A stretch of DNA of 9,420 nt from Clostridia bacterium (GTDB lineage: Bacteria; Bacillota; Clostridia; Christensenellales; Borkfalkiaceae): NCBI GenBank assembly GCA_017452305.1, contig JAFTMQ010000018.1, positions 1-9,420 of the forward strand, written 5' to 3'. Each line of letters starts with the position of its first letter. Position 1 is the stretch's first letter. The translations under genes and the position numbers were made by a program. This document shows, piece by piece, positions 1-6,502 of this stretch. The notes below the pieces were generated by a model, which was not told where the DNA came from, ran no database searches, and was given only the letters and a program-made list of their open reading frames with translations.

Positions 1-378
1 CCCCCTACCTAAAAAGGCTTCCTCTCCGTCGATTGGCTTGATACTTTCCACACCGCAAGCGAGAATGACCGTCTTACTTTCGTAGGCGTTATTTTCCTGC
101 GTTAAAATAGAAAATTTCTCTTTCAACGCGTACACGCCTGCCACCTTTTCGTTTTTTACCTCGATGTTCGCCTCGGTAAGCTGCATCTTTAATGCCGCCG
201 CAAAACCCTCGCCCGTCACGTTGGAAAGCCCGGGGTAATTGTGGATAAGCTCTGCCTTGGAAATCTTCTCACTCAAATCGGGTGAACCGAATATCATAAA
301 ACTTTTTCCGTTCGCTTGTAAGGTAAGCGCGGCGGAAATGCCCGCAGGTCCGCTTCCGACAATAATACAATCTAACAT
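1..378 (-). CDS. trxB: Thioredoxin reductase-like FAD/NAD(P)-dependent oxidoreductase, N-terminal part (cut by window edge)
   Basis: The first 126 residues are present; the gene continues past the left edge. Translation starts MLDCIIVGSGPAGISAAL: the GxGPAGxxAA Rossmann dinucleotide-binding loop (residues 8-18) that holds FAD in the thioredoxin reductase family. It is followed by a HNYPGL segment (46-51), like the NFPG motif of TrxB, and by ILACGV (105-110), the usual ATG-like FAD-domain strand, leading into GEEAFLGRG. In TrxB the next residues are normally the VSYCATCD redox centre, which would lie just outside the window, so the disulfide cannot be confirmed. The ATG at 378 is chosen because AAGGAG (385-390) sits at good spacing and the FAD motif starts at once. 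TrxB reduces thioredoxin with NADPH in the cytoplasm. Related possibilities are an AhpF-like or ferredoxin-dependent flavoprotein reductase. The gene has its own promoter. Confidence 0.8.
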   Translation of the reverse strand, partial: MLDCIIVGSGPAGISAALTLQANGKSFMIFGSPDLSEKISKAELIHNYPGLSNVTGEGFAAALKMQLTEANIEVKNEKVAGVYALKEKFSILTQENNAYESKTVILACGVESIKPIDGEEAFLGRG

Positions 379-398
379 AATTTACTCCTTATACGATT

Positions 399-427
399 AG
401 TATAGCATAATTAACGGAAAAAATCAA
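399..427 (-). promoter_or_regulatory. Sigma-A promoter of the trxB-like gene
   Basis: On the minus strand a TTGATT -35 box (422-427) is separated by 17 nt from a TATACT -10 box (399-404). The -10 is preceded by TGC, giving an extended -10 element. It ends about 20 nt before the start codon at 378, so the leader would be very short. It begins just after the terminator of the upstream operon, which makes the flavoprotein gene an independent unit. Confidence 0.75.
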
Positions 428-435
428 GCCATAAC

Positions 436-473
436 AAAAAGAAAAGGCTGAGAACTTACGTCCTCAACCCTTT
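436..473 (-). terminator. Rho-independent terminator of the sigma/anti-sigma/lipoprotein operon
   Basis: Read on the minus strand, a 14-bp stem (473-460 with 455-442, three G-U wobbles) closes a GTAA tetraloop, a GNRA-type loop. It is followed by a T-rich run, TTTTCTTTTT. It lies about 20 nt after the stop codon of the lipoprotein gene at 493. The plus-strand side lacks a good T-run, so it acts for minus-strand transcription. Confidence 0.88.
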
Positions 474-492
474 CTTTATTCTTCCTCGTTTC

Positions 493-1701
493 TTATTGTT
501 TCATCGTGTCGTCACTGTTATTTTGAAGGCTTGCCTTCATATCTTCCCAAGATTGCTTTGCTTGGCTGATTGCCGCCGCGTATTCCGTTTCAAACGTTGT
601 GAAGAATGCTTCTTTGCTTTCCGCTTGCTTCTTCGCGATTTCGTCGAGGTGCTCGTTGAGTTTGATAGAGCAGGTTTCCAACACGGAAATTACGCCGTCG
701 TATGCGGTTTTTAACGATTGTTTCGCGGTGTCGATTAAGTCGTTTGCCGCTTCGCCGAGGCTAATGAGCGCCGCTTCCGCCGTTTCTACCGCCGCGTCAA
801 GCGTTTCAAGCAATTGCTTTTGTGCCGCTACAAAGTCGGGATCCGCGCCTTCTGCGTTTTCGCTTTCGGCAATAGCGCTTCTAAGTTTGAGATATTCTAC
901 TTTCTTTTCACGGAAGGTAGCCAACGCTTTTTGATATGCGCTGTCTTCGCTAACGAGCTGTGCAAAACGAACCTCTTCAAGCTTTTCCGAAGCCGTGCTG
1001 TAAAGGTCGTAAGCCGTGTTGACAATCGTAGCAGAAATACCGCTTACCTTACTCTTCAAGGTGTCGATTTCCGTGCGTTCCATCGCAATTGCCTTTGCTT
1101 CGTAGTACGCTTTTTTAAGCTCTTGCGAATAGAAATCCACCGTTTCCTTACGGGATTCATAAAGGGCTTCAACAAGCTCTGCATATTCAAGCGCCTTTAC
1201 TTCCGCCGCGTCAAGGTAAGGCGCGCATTCCGCTACGAGCGCTTCCAAATCCTCTTCGGAAATTCCTTCCTCTAATTCGATTTTTACTTGCACGTTAAGC
1301 TCTTGCAATTTGGTTTCTACTTTGCCTTTCACGTCGTCAAAAAGCTTTTTCGCCGTTTCCGCGTCGCCTGAGAAGGAAATTTCAAGGTCGTTGTTTGCGA
1401 GGCTCGAATTGCCTTGTACAAGGAAGCCCGTATCCGCGCTAATTTGCACAAACAAGTTTGCCGCTTCTTCCGCATCCTTACCAACGAACACGCCCGCGCT
1501 CAACACGAGGTTGCCCTCTTCGTTTAATGCGTTTGCGCTAACTACCACGTTGTTGGAATCCAAAACGAATTCCACTTCGGGGTTCAACGAAACGTTCATA
1601 ACCGTCTTATTATCCGCGTCCTTTTCGCCGCAACCCGTAAATACTGCCGCGCAGGACGTTGCAAGAATCGCCGCGCTTAAAATTGCTATTGACTTTTTCA
1701 T
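493..1701 (-). CDS. Secreted lipoprotein with an RsgI-like domain and a long helical tail
   Basis: A 402-residue protein. The N-terminus is a lipoprotein signal peptide: KK, then a hydrophobic stretch to residue 20, then FTGC with the probable lipidated Cys24. Residues about 33-120 resemble the extracytoplasmic middle domain of RsgI anti-sigma factors: NVSLNPEVEFVLD, a variable hairpin, SANALNEEG, then GKDAEEAANLFV. It contains an Asn40-Pro41 pair at the site where RsgI proteins self-cleave. From about 125 to the end it is Ala/Glu/Lys-rich and strongly helical, probably coiled coil, with no recognisable enzyme motif. The start is supported by GGAGG at 1710-1714, 8 nt upstream. It is the third gene of an ECF sigma operon but also has its own copy of the operon's promoter motif (1732-1764). 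The same domain occurs in the preceding gene product, so the two proteins probably sense or bind similar envelope ligands, or each other. That function is inferred; no characterised homologue is recognised over the full length. Confidence 0.75.
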   Translation of the reverse strand: MKKSIAILSAAILATSCAAVFTGCGEKDADNKTVMNVSLNPEVEFVLDSNNVVVSANALNEEGNLVLSAGVFVGKDAEEAANLFVQISADTGFLVQGNSSLANNDLEISFSGDAETAKKLFDDVKGKVETKLQELNVQVKIELEEGISEEDLEALVAECAPYLDAAEVKALEYAELVEALYESRKETVDFYSQELKKAYYEAKAIAMERTEIDTLKSKVSGISATIVNTAYDLYSTASEKLEEVRFAQLVSEDSAYQKALATFREKKVEYLKLRSAIAESENAEGADPDFVAAQKQLLETLDAAVETAEAALISLGEAANDLIDTAKQSLKTAYDGVISVLETCSIKLNEHLDEIAKKQAESKEAFFTTFETEYAAAISQAKQSWEDMKASLQNNSDDTMKQ

Positions 1702-1731
1702 TAATTATTCCTCCGATTTTTTATTCTTCAC

Positions 1732-1764
1732 TTATTAAACTGCACAAAACGCATTTTTGTTGCA
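1732..1764 (-). promoter_or_regulatory. Putative ECF-sigma promoter before the lipoprotein gene
   Basis: On the minus strand TGCAACAAAA (1764-1755) is followed after 14 nt by GTTTAATAA (1740-1732). The same two blocks with the same 14-nt gap occur before the sigma gene at 3788-3756. TGCAAC (1759-1764) fits the AAC-type -35 of ECF promoters and AGTTTAA (1735-1741) the -10, with 17 nt between them. An A-rich stretch lies upstream. The expected start of transcription is about 1728, leaving a leader of roughly 27 nt that contains the GGAGG site. It is not a sigma-A promoter. The identity of the sigma factor using it is inferred. Confidence 0.65.
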
Positions 1765-1782
1765 AGTTTTTTTATTTTTCTT

Positions 1783-3189
1783 TTAATTTTGCAAAAAATC
1801 CCAATACGCTTGCAAGGAGCCGTATTCCTCAATCAAGCTTTCGATATGCGCGCTGTACTCGGATTTGTCAATTTCCGTCCGCACTTTTTCGTAAGTTTCC
1901 TTGCCGCGTTCTTCCAATTCTTGATAGCGGATCACCACAAACTCATTCATTTTTTCAAGGTACGCCGCCGCGCTTTCCGGCGCTTCATATAAGCGGAAAA
2001 GCTGTGATACGTCCACGCCGATATTTTGCAAAAGCTGTTGAATATATGCGGAATTCCCCGCAAACAGCTCGGCGGTGAAATTCACTAAAAGCTCCGTCAA
2101 CGTTTCAAGCGGCATGGCATTGCAATCGTCCACCACCCTTTGAAAATCTAACGCACTAACAATCTGCTTGCCGTACTCCCTTTCGTATGCCGCCAATAAA
2201 TTTTCCATTTCGGACATACACGAAGCAAAGTTCGCAGTAAATTCCTCGGCGGCATAACGATTTTTGACCGTCCAATAATCGCCAAGTATCCACATGGGAT
2301 TGTCCGCATGCGTGCGAATGGCTTGTTCCTGCACGGAAATAGCTTGCACGTCCGCAATATGCTTACGAATTTTTTCGACGTGATCCGCCAACAAAGCTTT
2401 GAACGTCTCTTCGAGCTCTGCCTTTTCCACTTGCTCAAAATATAAATCCTCAAACGTTTTATCCGTTTGACTTTCCGCATAACGGGTAAAATACGGCGCT
2501 GTAAGCGATTGAATGCTTTCCGTCAAGCTCTCGATAGAGGTATCGACAGCCAAACCGATATATTCGGCAAACTCCGCCGCGCTCACACTTTCTTCCACGA
2601 CGACGATATACGCGCCCTTTTCGCAAAAATAATCCTGCAAGCAATCGCCGATAAACTCCGCCGTGTCCTCGTCCGTGCAAGAGGTAACGCGCACCGCGTC
2701 GGGCGTACTCAAATCCAAATACCCCAATCTCGCCGCATAATCCACAAACGTCTTTACCGCGTCCGCTACGGGCTTGCCTTTCATTGCCGCAACGCGCGCG
2801 CTGTCCGACAAAATCACGTCGGCGTCCGTGTTCATTGCCGCCACGGCGGACACCTTGCCGTCTTCGTCGATACTAAACACGACCTCGGGGTTGATTTGCA
2901 CGGAAACCGCACCCGCCGCCGAGACCGCTCCGCCGCCTTTGGGTTGTAAGCCGAACGCCAGCGAAAGCCCGAGCGTCAACGCGCACACGCCGCATGCAGA
3001 GGCAAACGCCGCGATACGCTTGGGGGTGGAAAAGAGTTTTTTGTACCAAGGCAATTCCTCTTCCGTGCGGACAATCGGCCTATTTTTCACCTCTTGCGCG
3101 ACGGAAATCGGTTCGTTTTTCACTTCCTCATTTAACGTAGGGGTTATGTTGCTTAACTCGTCTTCCCAACGTTTTTTCCAATTTTTCAC
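1783..3189 (-). CDS. RsgI-like transmembrane anti-sigma factor (sensor of the ECF sigma factor)
   Basis: A 468-residue single-pass membrane protein. Residues 1-58 are charged and cytoplasmic (KNWKKRWEDELSNITPTLNE), the expected sigma-binding part. Residues about 59-81 are one hydrophobic transmembrane helix after KLFSTPKR, a positive-inside signal. Outside, residues about 94-160 match the RsgI-type middle domain: VSVQINPEVVFSIDEDGKVS, AAMNTDAD, GKPVADAVKTFVDYAARLGYL, with Asn100-Pro101 at the known RsgI self-cleavage position. The rest, 160-468, is a largely helical extracytoplasmic region of unknown fold. The start is GTG at 3189; AAGGAGG (3200-3206) lies 10 nt upstream and overlaps the end of the sigma gene. 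The sigma stop is only 2 nt before this start, so the two are translationally coupled, which suits a sigma/anti-sigma pair made in fixed ratio. The cytoplasmic part shows no clear zinc-finger (HxxxCxxC) anti-sigma motif. The role is inferred from family likeness and position. Confidence 0.8.
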   Translation of the reverse strand: MKNWKKRWEDELSNITPTLNEEVKNEPISVAQEVKNRPIVRTEEELPWYKKLFSTPKRIAAFASACGVCALTLGLSLAFGLQPKGGGAVSAAGAVSVQINPEVVFSIDEDGKVSAVAAMNTDADVILSDSARVAAMKGKPVADAVKTFVDYAARLGYLDLSTPDAVRVTSCTDEDTAEFIGDCLQDYFCEKGAYIVVVEESVSAAEFAEYIGLAVDTSIESLTESIQSLTAPYFTRYAESQTDKTFEDLYFEQVEKAELEETFKALLADHVEKIRKHIADVQAISVQEQAIRTHADNPMWILGDYWTVKNRYAAEEFTANFASCMSEMENLLAAYEREYGKQIVSALDFQRVVDDCNAMPLETLTELLVNFTAELFAGNSAYIQQLLQNIGVDVSQLFRLYEAPESAAAYLEKMNEFVVIRYQELEERGKETYEKVRTEIDKSEYSAHIESLIEEYGSLQAYWDFLQN

Positions 3190-3191
3190 GA

Positions 3192-3704
3192 CTATTCAAC
3201 CTCCTTTAAATATTCTTGCAGCTTTTTGATTGCGCGCTTGTATTTTGACGTTACCGTACCTGTCGGACAGCCGAGCATTTCCCCGATTTCCCGATGTTTA
3301 TACTTCCATAATATATGTAGGGTAACGATTTGTCTTTCTTCCTGCGATAAAACGCGTTCCATTGCGTCCGTCACCGTACCTTCCACGGGCGCGGGCTCAA
3401 TGGCGATTTCCACGTCCTCGGTGGATACCTCGTCCCGACGCTTTTTCAACTCGCTAAGCGCATGGTTTTTGGCAATTTGTAACAGCCAAGCCCTGCCGTT
3501 TGTTCCCGCTTGATAGGAAGCGATACCGCGCTTTACTTTTAAGTAAACCGTTTGCATAGCGTCTTCCGTATCGGCGTGATTATTGAAATAAGAGCGCAAG
3601 AAAGCGTACACACCGTTTTTCGTGCGTATGTATAATTGTTCAAATGCGACGTTGTCACCTTCCGCTATTTTACGCAGAAGCGCGTCCATTTCCTTTGCGC
3701 TCAT
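3192..3704 (-). CDS. ECF-type RNA polymerase sigma factor
   Basis: A 170-residue protein with the two-domain ECF layout. Sigma region 2 covers about residues 8-90: FEQLYIRTKNGVYAFLRSYF, then DTEDAMQTVYLKV (region 2.2 core-polymerase contact), then GRAWLLQIAKNHALSELKKRR (2.3-2.4, -10 recognition). After an acidic linker (91-112), region 4 covers about 115-168, with a helix-turn-helix in YKHREIGEMLGCPTGTVTSK that would read the -35 box. There is no region 1.1 or 3, as is normal for ECF factors. ATG at 3704 is preferred over the in-frame GTG at 3716 because GGAGG (3710-3714) lies 5 nt upstream of the ATG and would be inside the longer reading frame. The following anti-sigma gene starts 2 nt after the stop. 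A bipartite motif at 3756-3788 suggests autoregulation. Its family is ECF by architecture, not SigI, although its partner is RsgI-like. Confidence 0.92.
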   Translation of the reverse strand: MSAKEMDALLRKIAEGDNVAFEQLYIRTKNGVYAFLRSYFNNHADTEDAMQTVYLKVKRGIASYQAGTNGRAWLLQIAKNHALSELKKRRDEVSTEDVEIAIEPAPVEGTVTDAMERVLSQEERQIVTLHILWKYKHREIGEMLGCPTGTVTSKYKRAIKKLQEYLKEVE

Positions 3705-3714
3705 CACTACCTCC

Positions 3715-3730
3715 ACCGCCCGTCGGCGGT
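3715..3730 (-). other. GC-rich hairpin abutting the sigma gene ribosome binding site
   Basis: On the minus strand ACCGCC (3730-3725), loop GACG, and GGCGGT (3720-3715) form a 6-bp hairpin. The last paired base is immediately before the GGAGG site at 3714-3710. It may tune initiation by keeping the site exposed or partly hindered. The pairing is visible; the role is a guess. Confidence 0.35.
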
Positions 3731-3755
3731 TTCTTCCTACGCAGAGCCTTTACGT

Positions 3756-3788
3756 TTATTAAACGCCCAAGCGCCGCGTTTTGTTGCA
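3756..3788 (-). promoter_or_regulatory. Putative autoregulated ECF promoter of the sigma operon
   Basis: On the minus strand TGCAACAAAA (3788-3779), 14 nt, then GTTTAATAA (3764-3756). Read as an ECF promoter, -35 is TGCAAC (3783-3788) and -10 is CGTTTAA (3759-3765), with a 17-nt spacer. The AAC -35 and CGT -10 are typical of ECF promoters. It lies directly after the typA terminator and about 50 nt before the sigma start codon. The same motif with the same spacing precedes the lipoprotein gene. No good sigma-A promoter is seen in this gap. Confidence 0.7.
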
Positions 3789-3789
3789 T

Positions 3790-3828
3790 AAAAAATAAAA
3801 AAGGGCGAATTTATTCCTAAATCCGCCC
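3790..3828 (-). terminator. Rho-independent terminator of typA
   Basis: On the minus strand an 11-bp stem (3828-3818 with 3813-3803, one G-U wobble) closes a GGAA tetraloop. It is followed by TTTTTTATTTTTT (3802-3790). It sits about 45 nt after the typA stop codon. A smaller hairpin (around 3842-3857, CGAAAC/GTTTCG) lies between the stop and this terminator and has no T-run. Confidence 0.93.
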
Positions 3829-3873
3829 GTTCGTACTACCCGCGAAACAGCGTTTCGTGCCCGCAAAGCTATA

Positions 3874-5706
3874 TTATTTTGCGTTCTTTTCCTTGAAGCG
3901 CGCCTTTGCGCGAAGCTCGCTATCCAAAATGCGTTTTCTAATACGCAAGGATTTGGGCGTAACCTCCAAAAGCTCGTCGTCCGCGATAAATTCAAGGCAC
4001 TCTTCCAAGCTCATTTTGCTAACGGGCACGAGCGTCAACGCGTCGTCACTCCCCGAGGAACGGGTGTTCGTCAAATGCTTAGTTTTGCAAACGTTGACGT
4101 TGATATCGTCCGCAAGGTTGGTATAGCCCACGACCATACCTTGATATACGGGCGTGCCGGGCGTGATGAACAAGCTACCTCTGCCCTGCGCGTTGAACAA
4201 GCCGTAGGTTACCGCTTCACCCGTTTCAAACGCGACGAGCGAGCCCGTGTTTCTGCGTTGCATATCCCCTTTGTACGGCTCATAGGAATAGAAAATCGTA
4301 TTCATAATACCCTGTCCCTTGGTATCCGTCAAAAACTCACTCTTATAGCCGAACAAACCGCGGGAAGGCACGGCAAATTCAAGACGCATACGGTTGCCGA
4401 TTGCCGTCATTTGCATGAGCGTACCCTTGCGGTTGCCCATCGCCGAGAAGACGGGGCCCGTCATATCCTCGGGCACGTCGGCAAGGAAGCGTTCGATAGG
4501 CTCGTGACGCACGCCGTCAATGTCTTTATACAATACCTTGGGGGTGGAAACTTGGAATTCATACCCCTCGCGGCGCATCGTTTCGATGAGAATGGAAAGG
4601 TGCATTTCCCCTCTGCCGCAGACGCGGAAGCTGTCCGCATATTCCGTATCGTTTACACGCAAGGAAACGTCGCGTAAAAGCTCTTTATACAGTCTATCAC
4701 GGAGTTGACGAGAGGTTACGAATTTGCCTTCCTTGCCCGCAAACGGACTGTCGTTTACCGAGAAAGTCATTTCCACGGTAGGATCTTCAATTTTTACGAA
4801 TTGCACGGGCTCAACAGCCGTCGGCTCGCACACGGTATCGCCAATGCTCAATCCGTCGATACCCGAGAACATAACGATGTCCCCTGCTTTCGCGCGTTCA
4901 ACGGGCACTCTTTCCAACCCCTCGATTTGGTAGAGGTTGGCAATTTTGCAATTCGTGCGCACCTTGCCCTTTTCGTTGTAGTTGCAAATGCTCACGGGCT
5001 CGTTTGCGCGGATGGTGCCGCGTTCAATTCTGCCGATACCGATACGGCCGACGAACTCGTTGTAGTCAATACAAGAAACGAGAAGCTGCCCAGGGCCGTC
5101 CACGTCCAAATCCATGGGCGGAATAGTCTCTAAAATGGTATCGAAAAGAGGGTTGAGGTTGGGCTCTTGCTTGTCGGGCGTGAGCGAAGCCGTACCCTGC
5201 CTGCCACAGCAATACACGATAGGACTTTCAAGCTGTTCGTCCGTCGCGTCAAGCTCCATCATCAAAAGCTGCATCTCTTCCACAACCTCGTCGATACGCG
5301 CGTCGGGTCTATCTACTTTATTGATAACGATAATGAGCTTCAAGCCGAGCGCAAGCGCTTTTTGCATAACGAAGCGGGTTTGAGGCAAAGGCCCTTCCGC
5401 CGAGTCCACGAGGATAAGCGCGCCGTTTACCATCTTCAAAACACGCTCTACCTCGCCCGAGAAATCGGCGTGGCCGGGGGTATCGACGATGTTAATTTTT
5501 ACGCCTTTATAGTGCGCGGAAGTATTTTTCGCCAAAATGGTGATGCCGCGCTCTCTTTCCAAGTCGCCGCTGTCCATTACGCGGTCTTGCACTTGTTGAT
5601 TGTCACGGAATACACCGCCTTGCGCCAACATCTCGTTGACGAGCGTCGTTTTGCCGTGGTCAACGTGCGCGATAATCGCTACGTTTCTTAAATCTTCTCT
5701 AATCAT
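3874..5706 (-). CDS. typA: Translational GTPase TypA/BipA
   Basis: A 610-residue protein, full length for the family (about 600-615). GTPase motifs are in order: G1 AHVDHGKT (13-20), G2 RGIT (53-56) inside the RERGITI signature, G3 DTPGH (75-79), G4 NKVD (129-132), and a G5-like YCCGRQG (165-171). After the G domain come an EF-Tu-like beta-barrel (FVGRIGIGRIERGTI), EF-G III/V-like alpha/beta domains (RVCGRGEMHLSILIETMRREGYEF) and the BipA-specific C-terminal domain with GRGSLF and the basic SLRIRKRILD tail. TypA binds the 70S ribosome at the EF-G site and is involved in 50S assembly and growth at low temperature or under stress. ATG at 5706 is preceded by AGGAG (5716-5720). It is a single-gene unit with its own promoter and terminator. 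Motif residues look intact, so the protein is probably active. Confidence 0.97.
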   Translation of the reverse strand: MIREDLRNVAIIAHVDHGKTTLVNEMLAQGGVFRDNQQVQDRVMDSGDLERERGITILAKNTSAHYKGVKINIVDTPGHADFSGEVERVLKMVNGALILVDSAEGPLPQTRFVMQKALALGLKLIIVINKVDRPDARIDEVVEEMQLLMMELDATDEQLESPIVYCCGRQGTASLTPDKQEPNLNPLFDTILETIPPMDLDVDGPGQLLVSCIDYNEFVGRIGIGRIERGTIRANEPVSICNYNEKGKVRTNCKIANLYQIEGLERVPVERAKAGDIVMFSGIDGLSIGDTVCEPTAVEPVQFVKIEDPTVEMTFSVNDSPFAGKEGKFVTSRQLRDRLYKELLRDVSLRVNDTEYADSFRVCGRGEMHLSILIETMRREGYEFQVSTPKVLYKDIDGVRHEPIERFLADVPEDMTGPVFSAMGNRKGTLMQMTAIGNRMRLEFAVPSRGLFGYKSEFLTDTKGQGIMNTIFYSYEPYKGDMQRRNTGSLVAFETGEAVTYGLFNAQGRGSLFITPGTPVYQGMVVGYTNLADDINVNVCKTKHLTNTRSSGSDDALTLVPVSKMSLEECLEFIADDELLEVTPKSLRIRKRILDSELRAKARFKEKNAK

Positions 5707-5747
5707 AGTAAAATGCTCCTACATAGGTCAATCTTTTCAACCTTTTT

Positions 5748-5776
5748 ATTGTAATACTTTTTTAACGAATTGACAA
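5748..5776 (-). promoter_or_regulatory. Sigma-A promoter of typA
   Basis: On the minus strand TTGTCA (5771-5776), a 17-nt spacer and TACAAT (5748-5753). It lies about 40 nt before the start codon and after the folA terminator. It is the best sigma-A match in this gap. Confidence 0.75.
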
Positions 5777-5818
5777 CAAATTCAAAGGCGTTTCACGAAA
5801 ATATTTTTTATAAATTAT

Positions 5819-5854
5819 AAAAAATTTCCGTAAAACACGTTGGTCTTACGGAAA
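5819..5854 (-). terminator. Rho-independent terminator of thyA-folA
   Basis: On the minus strand TTTCCGTAAGAC (5854-5843) pairs with GTTTTACGGAAA (5836-5825) around a 6-nt loop, with one G-U wobble. Six Ts follow (5824-5819). It begins 9 nt after the folA stop codon. Confidence 0.9.
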
Positions 5855-5862
5855 AATTCTCT

Positions 5863-6363
5863 TTATAAAGGCTGCACCGCCTTGTTTTCGTATTTGGTGA
5901 AGCGGATTACGTAGCCGTTGTCCTCTATCGGCGTACTTTCTTCCACGCAAACAAAATTCTCGTTTTCGTCAAGGTTGGGAAAGAATACTTCCGCGCCGCC
6001 GACGGCGTCCACCTTAGTGACGTACGCGCCGTGGCAATAGGGCAAAAGCGCCTTGTAAATTTCCCCGCCGCCAATAATGAAAATATCCTCGTCTTCGCGA
6101 TTTTTCATCTCTGTTTTTAACGCCTCGTAAGAGGGTACAATAATGCAGTCATCGCGTACCTGCCCCCTTGAAAGGACGATATTTACCCGATTTTTTAGGG
6201 GTTTTTGATTGGGGAAAGAACGGAGCGTTTTTCCGCCCATCACGACGGTGTGCCCCATCGTCGTTTCGCGAAAAAATTTCATATCCTTGGGCAGGGAAAA
6301 CATCATATCGTTCCCCTTGCCTATCCCCCACTCTTTATCTGCGTGTACGATTGCGTAAATCAT
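5863..6363 (-). CDS. folA: Dihydrofolate reductase
   Basis: A 166-residue protein, normal length for chromosomal DHFR. It reduces 7,8-dihydrofolate to tetrahydrofolate with NADPH, restoring the folate oxidised by thymidylate synthase. Visible motifs: IVHADKEWGIGKGNDMMFSLP with the substrate-loop WGIG (12-15); catalytic Asp27 in LPKDMKFF; VVMGGKTLRSFP (40-51) for NADPH binding; Arg59 in LKNRV for the folate glutamate tail; and IIGGGEIY (96-103), the nucleotide-binding GG motif. ATG at 6363 has AAGGAG (6369-6374) 5 nt upstream. It follows thyA on the same strand with a 136-nt gap filled by a structured repeat, and ends in a strong terminator. No promoter is obvious in the gap, so it is probably co-transcribed with thyA through the repeat. 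Confidence 0.96.
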   Translation of the reverse strand: MIYAIVHADKEWGIGKGNDMMFSLPKDMKFFRETTMGHTVVMGGKTLRSFPNQKPLKNRVNIVLSRGQVRDDCIIVPSYEALKTEMKNREDEDIFIIGGGEIYKALLPYCHGAYVTKVDAVGGAEVFFPNLDENENFVCVEESTPIEDNGYVIRFTKYENKAVQPL

Positions 6364-6381
6364 TTATTCTCCTTATTTTGT

Positions 6382-6502
6382 TAAACGGCGAAGATACGAG
6401 CAGTTCAAGGCGTTGCGAGCACCCCGACAGGAGCGTACAAATAGTACGTGACTTAGGGGCGCGGAGCAACAACGCTGAAATGCGAAGTATATGCGTCGCT
6501 TA
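6382..6502. repeat. Interspersed structured repeat, copy A (thyA-folA gap)
   Basis: About 121 bp sharing a core with 7372-7497: on the plus strand GAGCAGTTCAAGGC (6399-6412 region), GGAGCGTAC, then GTACGTGACT, then a CGCTGAAATGCGA-like block near 6473-6485. It folds as nested stems: GCGTTG (6410-6415) with CAACGC (6470-6475); CCCC (6422-6425) with GGGG (6456-6459); CGTAC (6434-6438) with GTACG (6444-6448) around AAATA. The ends are imperfect inverted repeats. On the minus strand the element begins at the thyA stop codon TAA (6502-6500). There is no coding capacity and no transposase. It is a MITE/REP-like or RNA element of unknown family. Confidence 0.75.

Noticed and set aside
814..1738. Plus-strand open frames opposite the lipoprotein gene
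   Set aside because: The minus-strand frame has a signal peptide, ribosome binding site and domain likeness; the plus-strand products look like reverse-complement shadows rich in Ser, Phe and Arg.
1737..1782. Hairpin plus T-run resembling a plus-strand terminator
   Set aside because: No plus-strand gene leads into it. The pairing has two bulges and coincides with the -35/-10 blocks of the lipoprotein promoter, and on the minus strand the A/T run is on the wrong side for termination.
3705..3716. Upstream GTG start for the sigma gene (174 residues)
   Set aside because: It would put the GGAGG site inside the coding sequence and has no ribosome binding site of its own; ATG at 3704 fits the family length.
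4075..5691. Several open frames of 140-200 codons on the plus strand across typA
   Set aside because: All are antisense to the intact typA gene, give low-complexity Arg/His-rich products without domains, and have no promoter.
6361..6502. Copy A of the repeat as a riboswitch controlling folA (for example a folate-sensing RNA)
   Set aside because: The same element occurs before thyA and after pgk, has no terminator or anti-terminator alternative, and does not show a folate-riboswitch fold that I can recognise.
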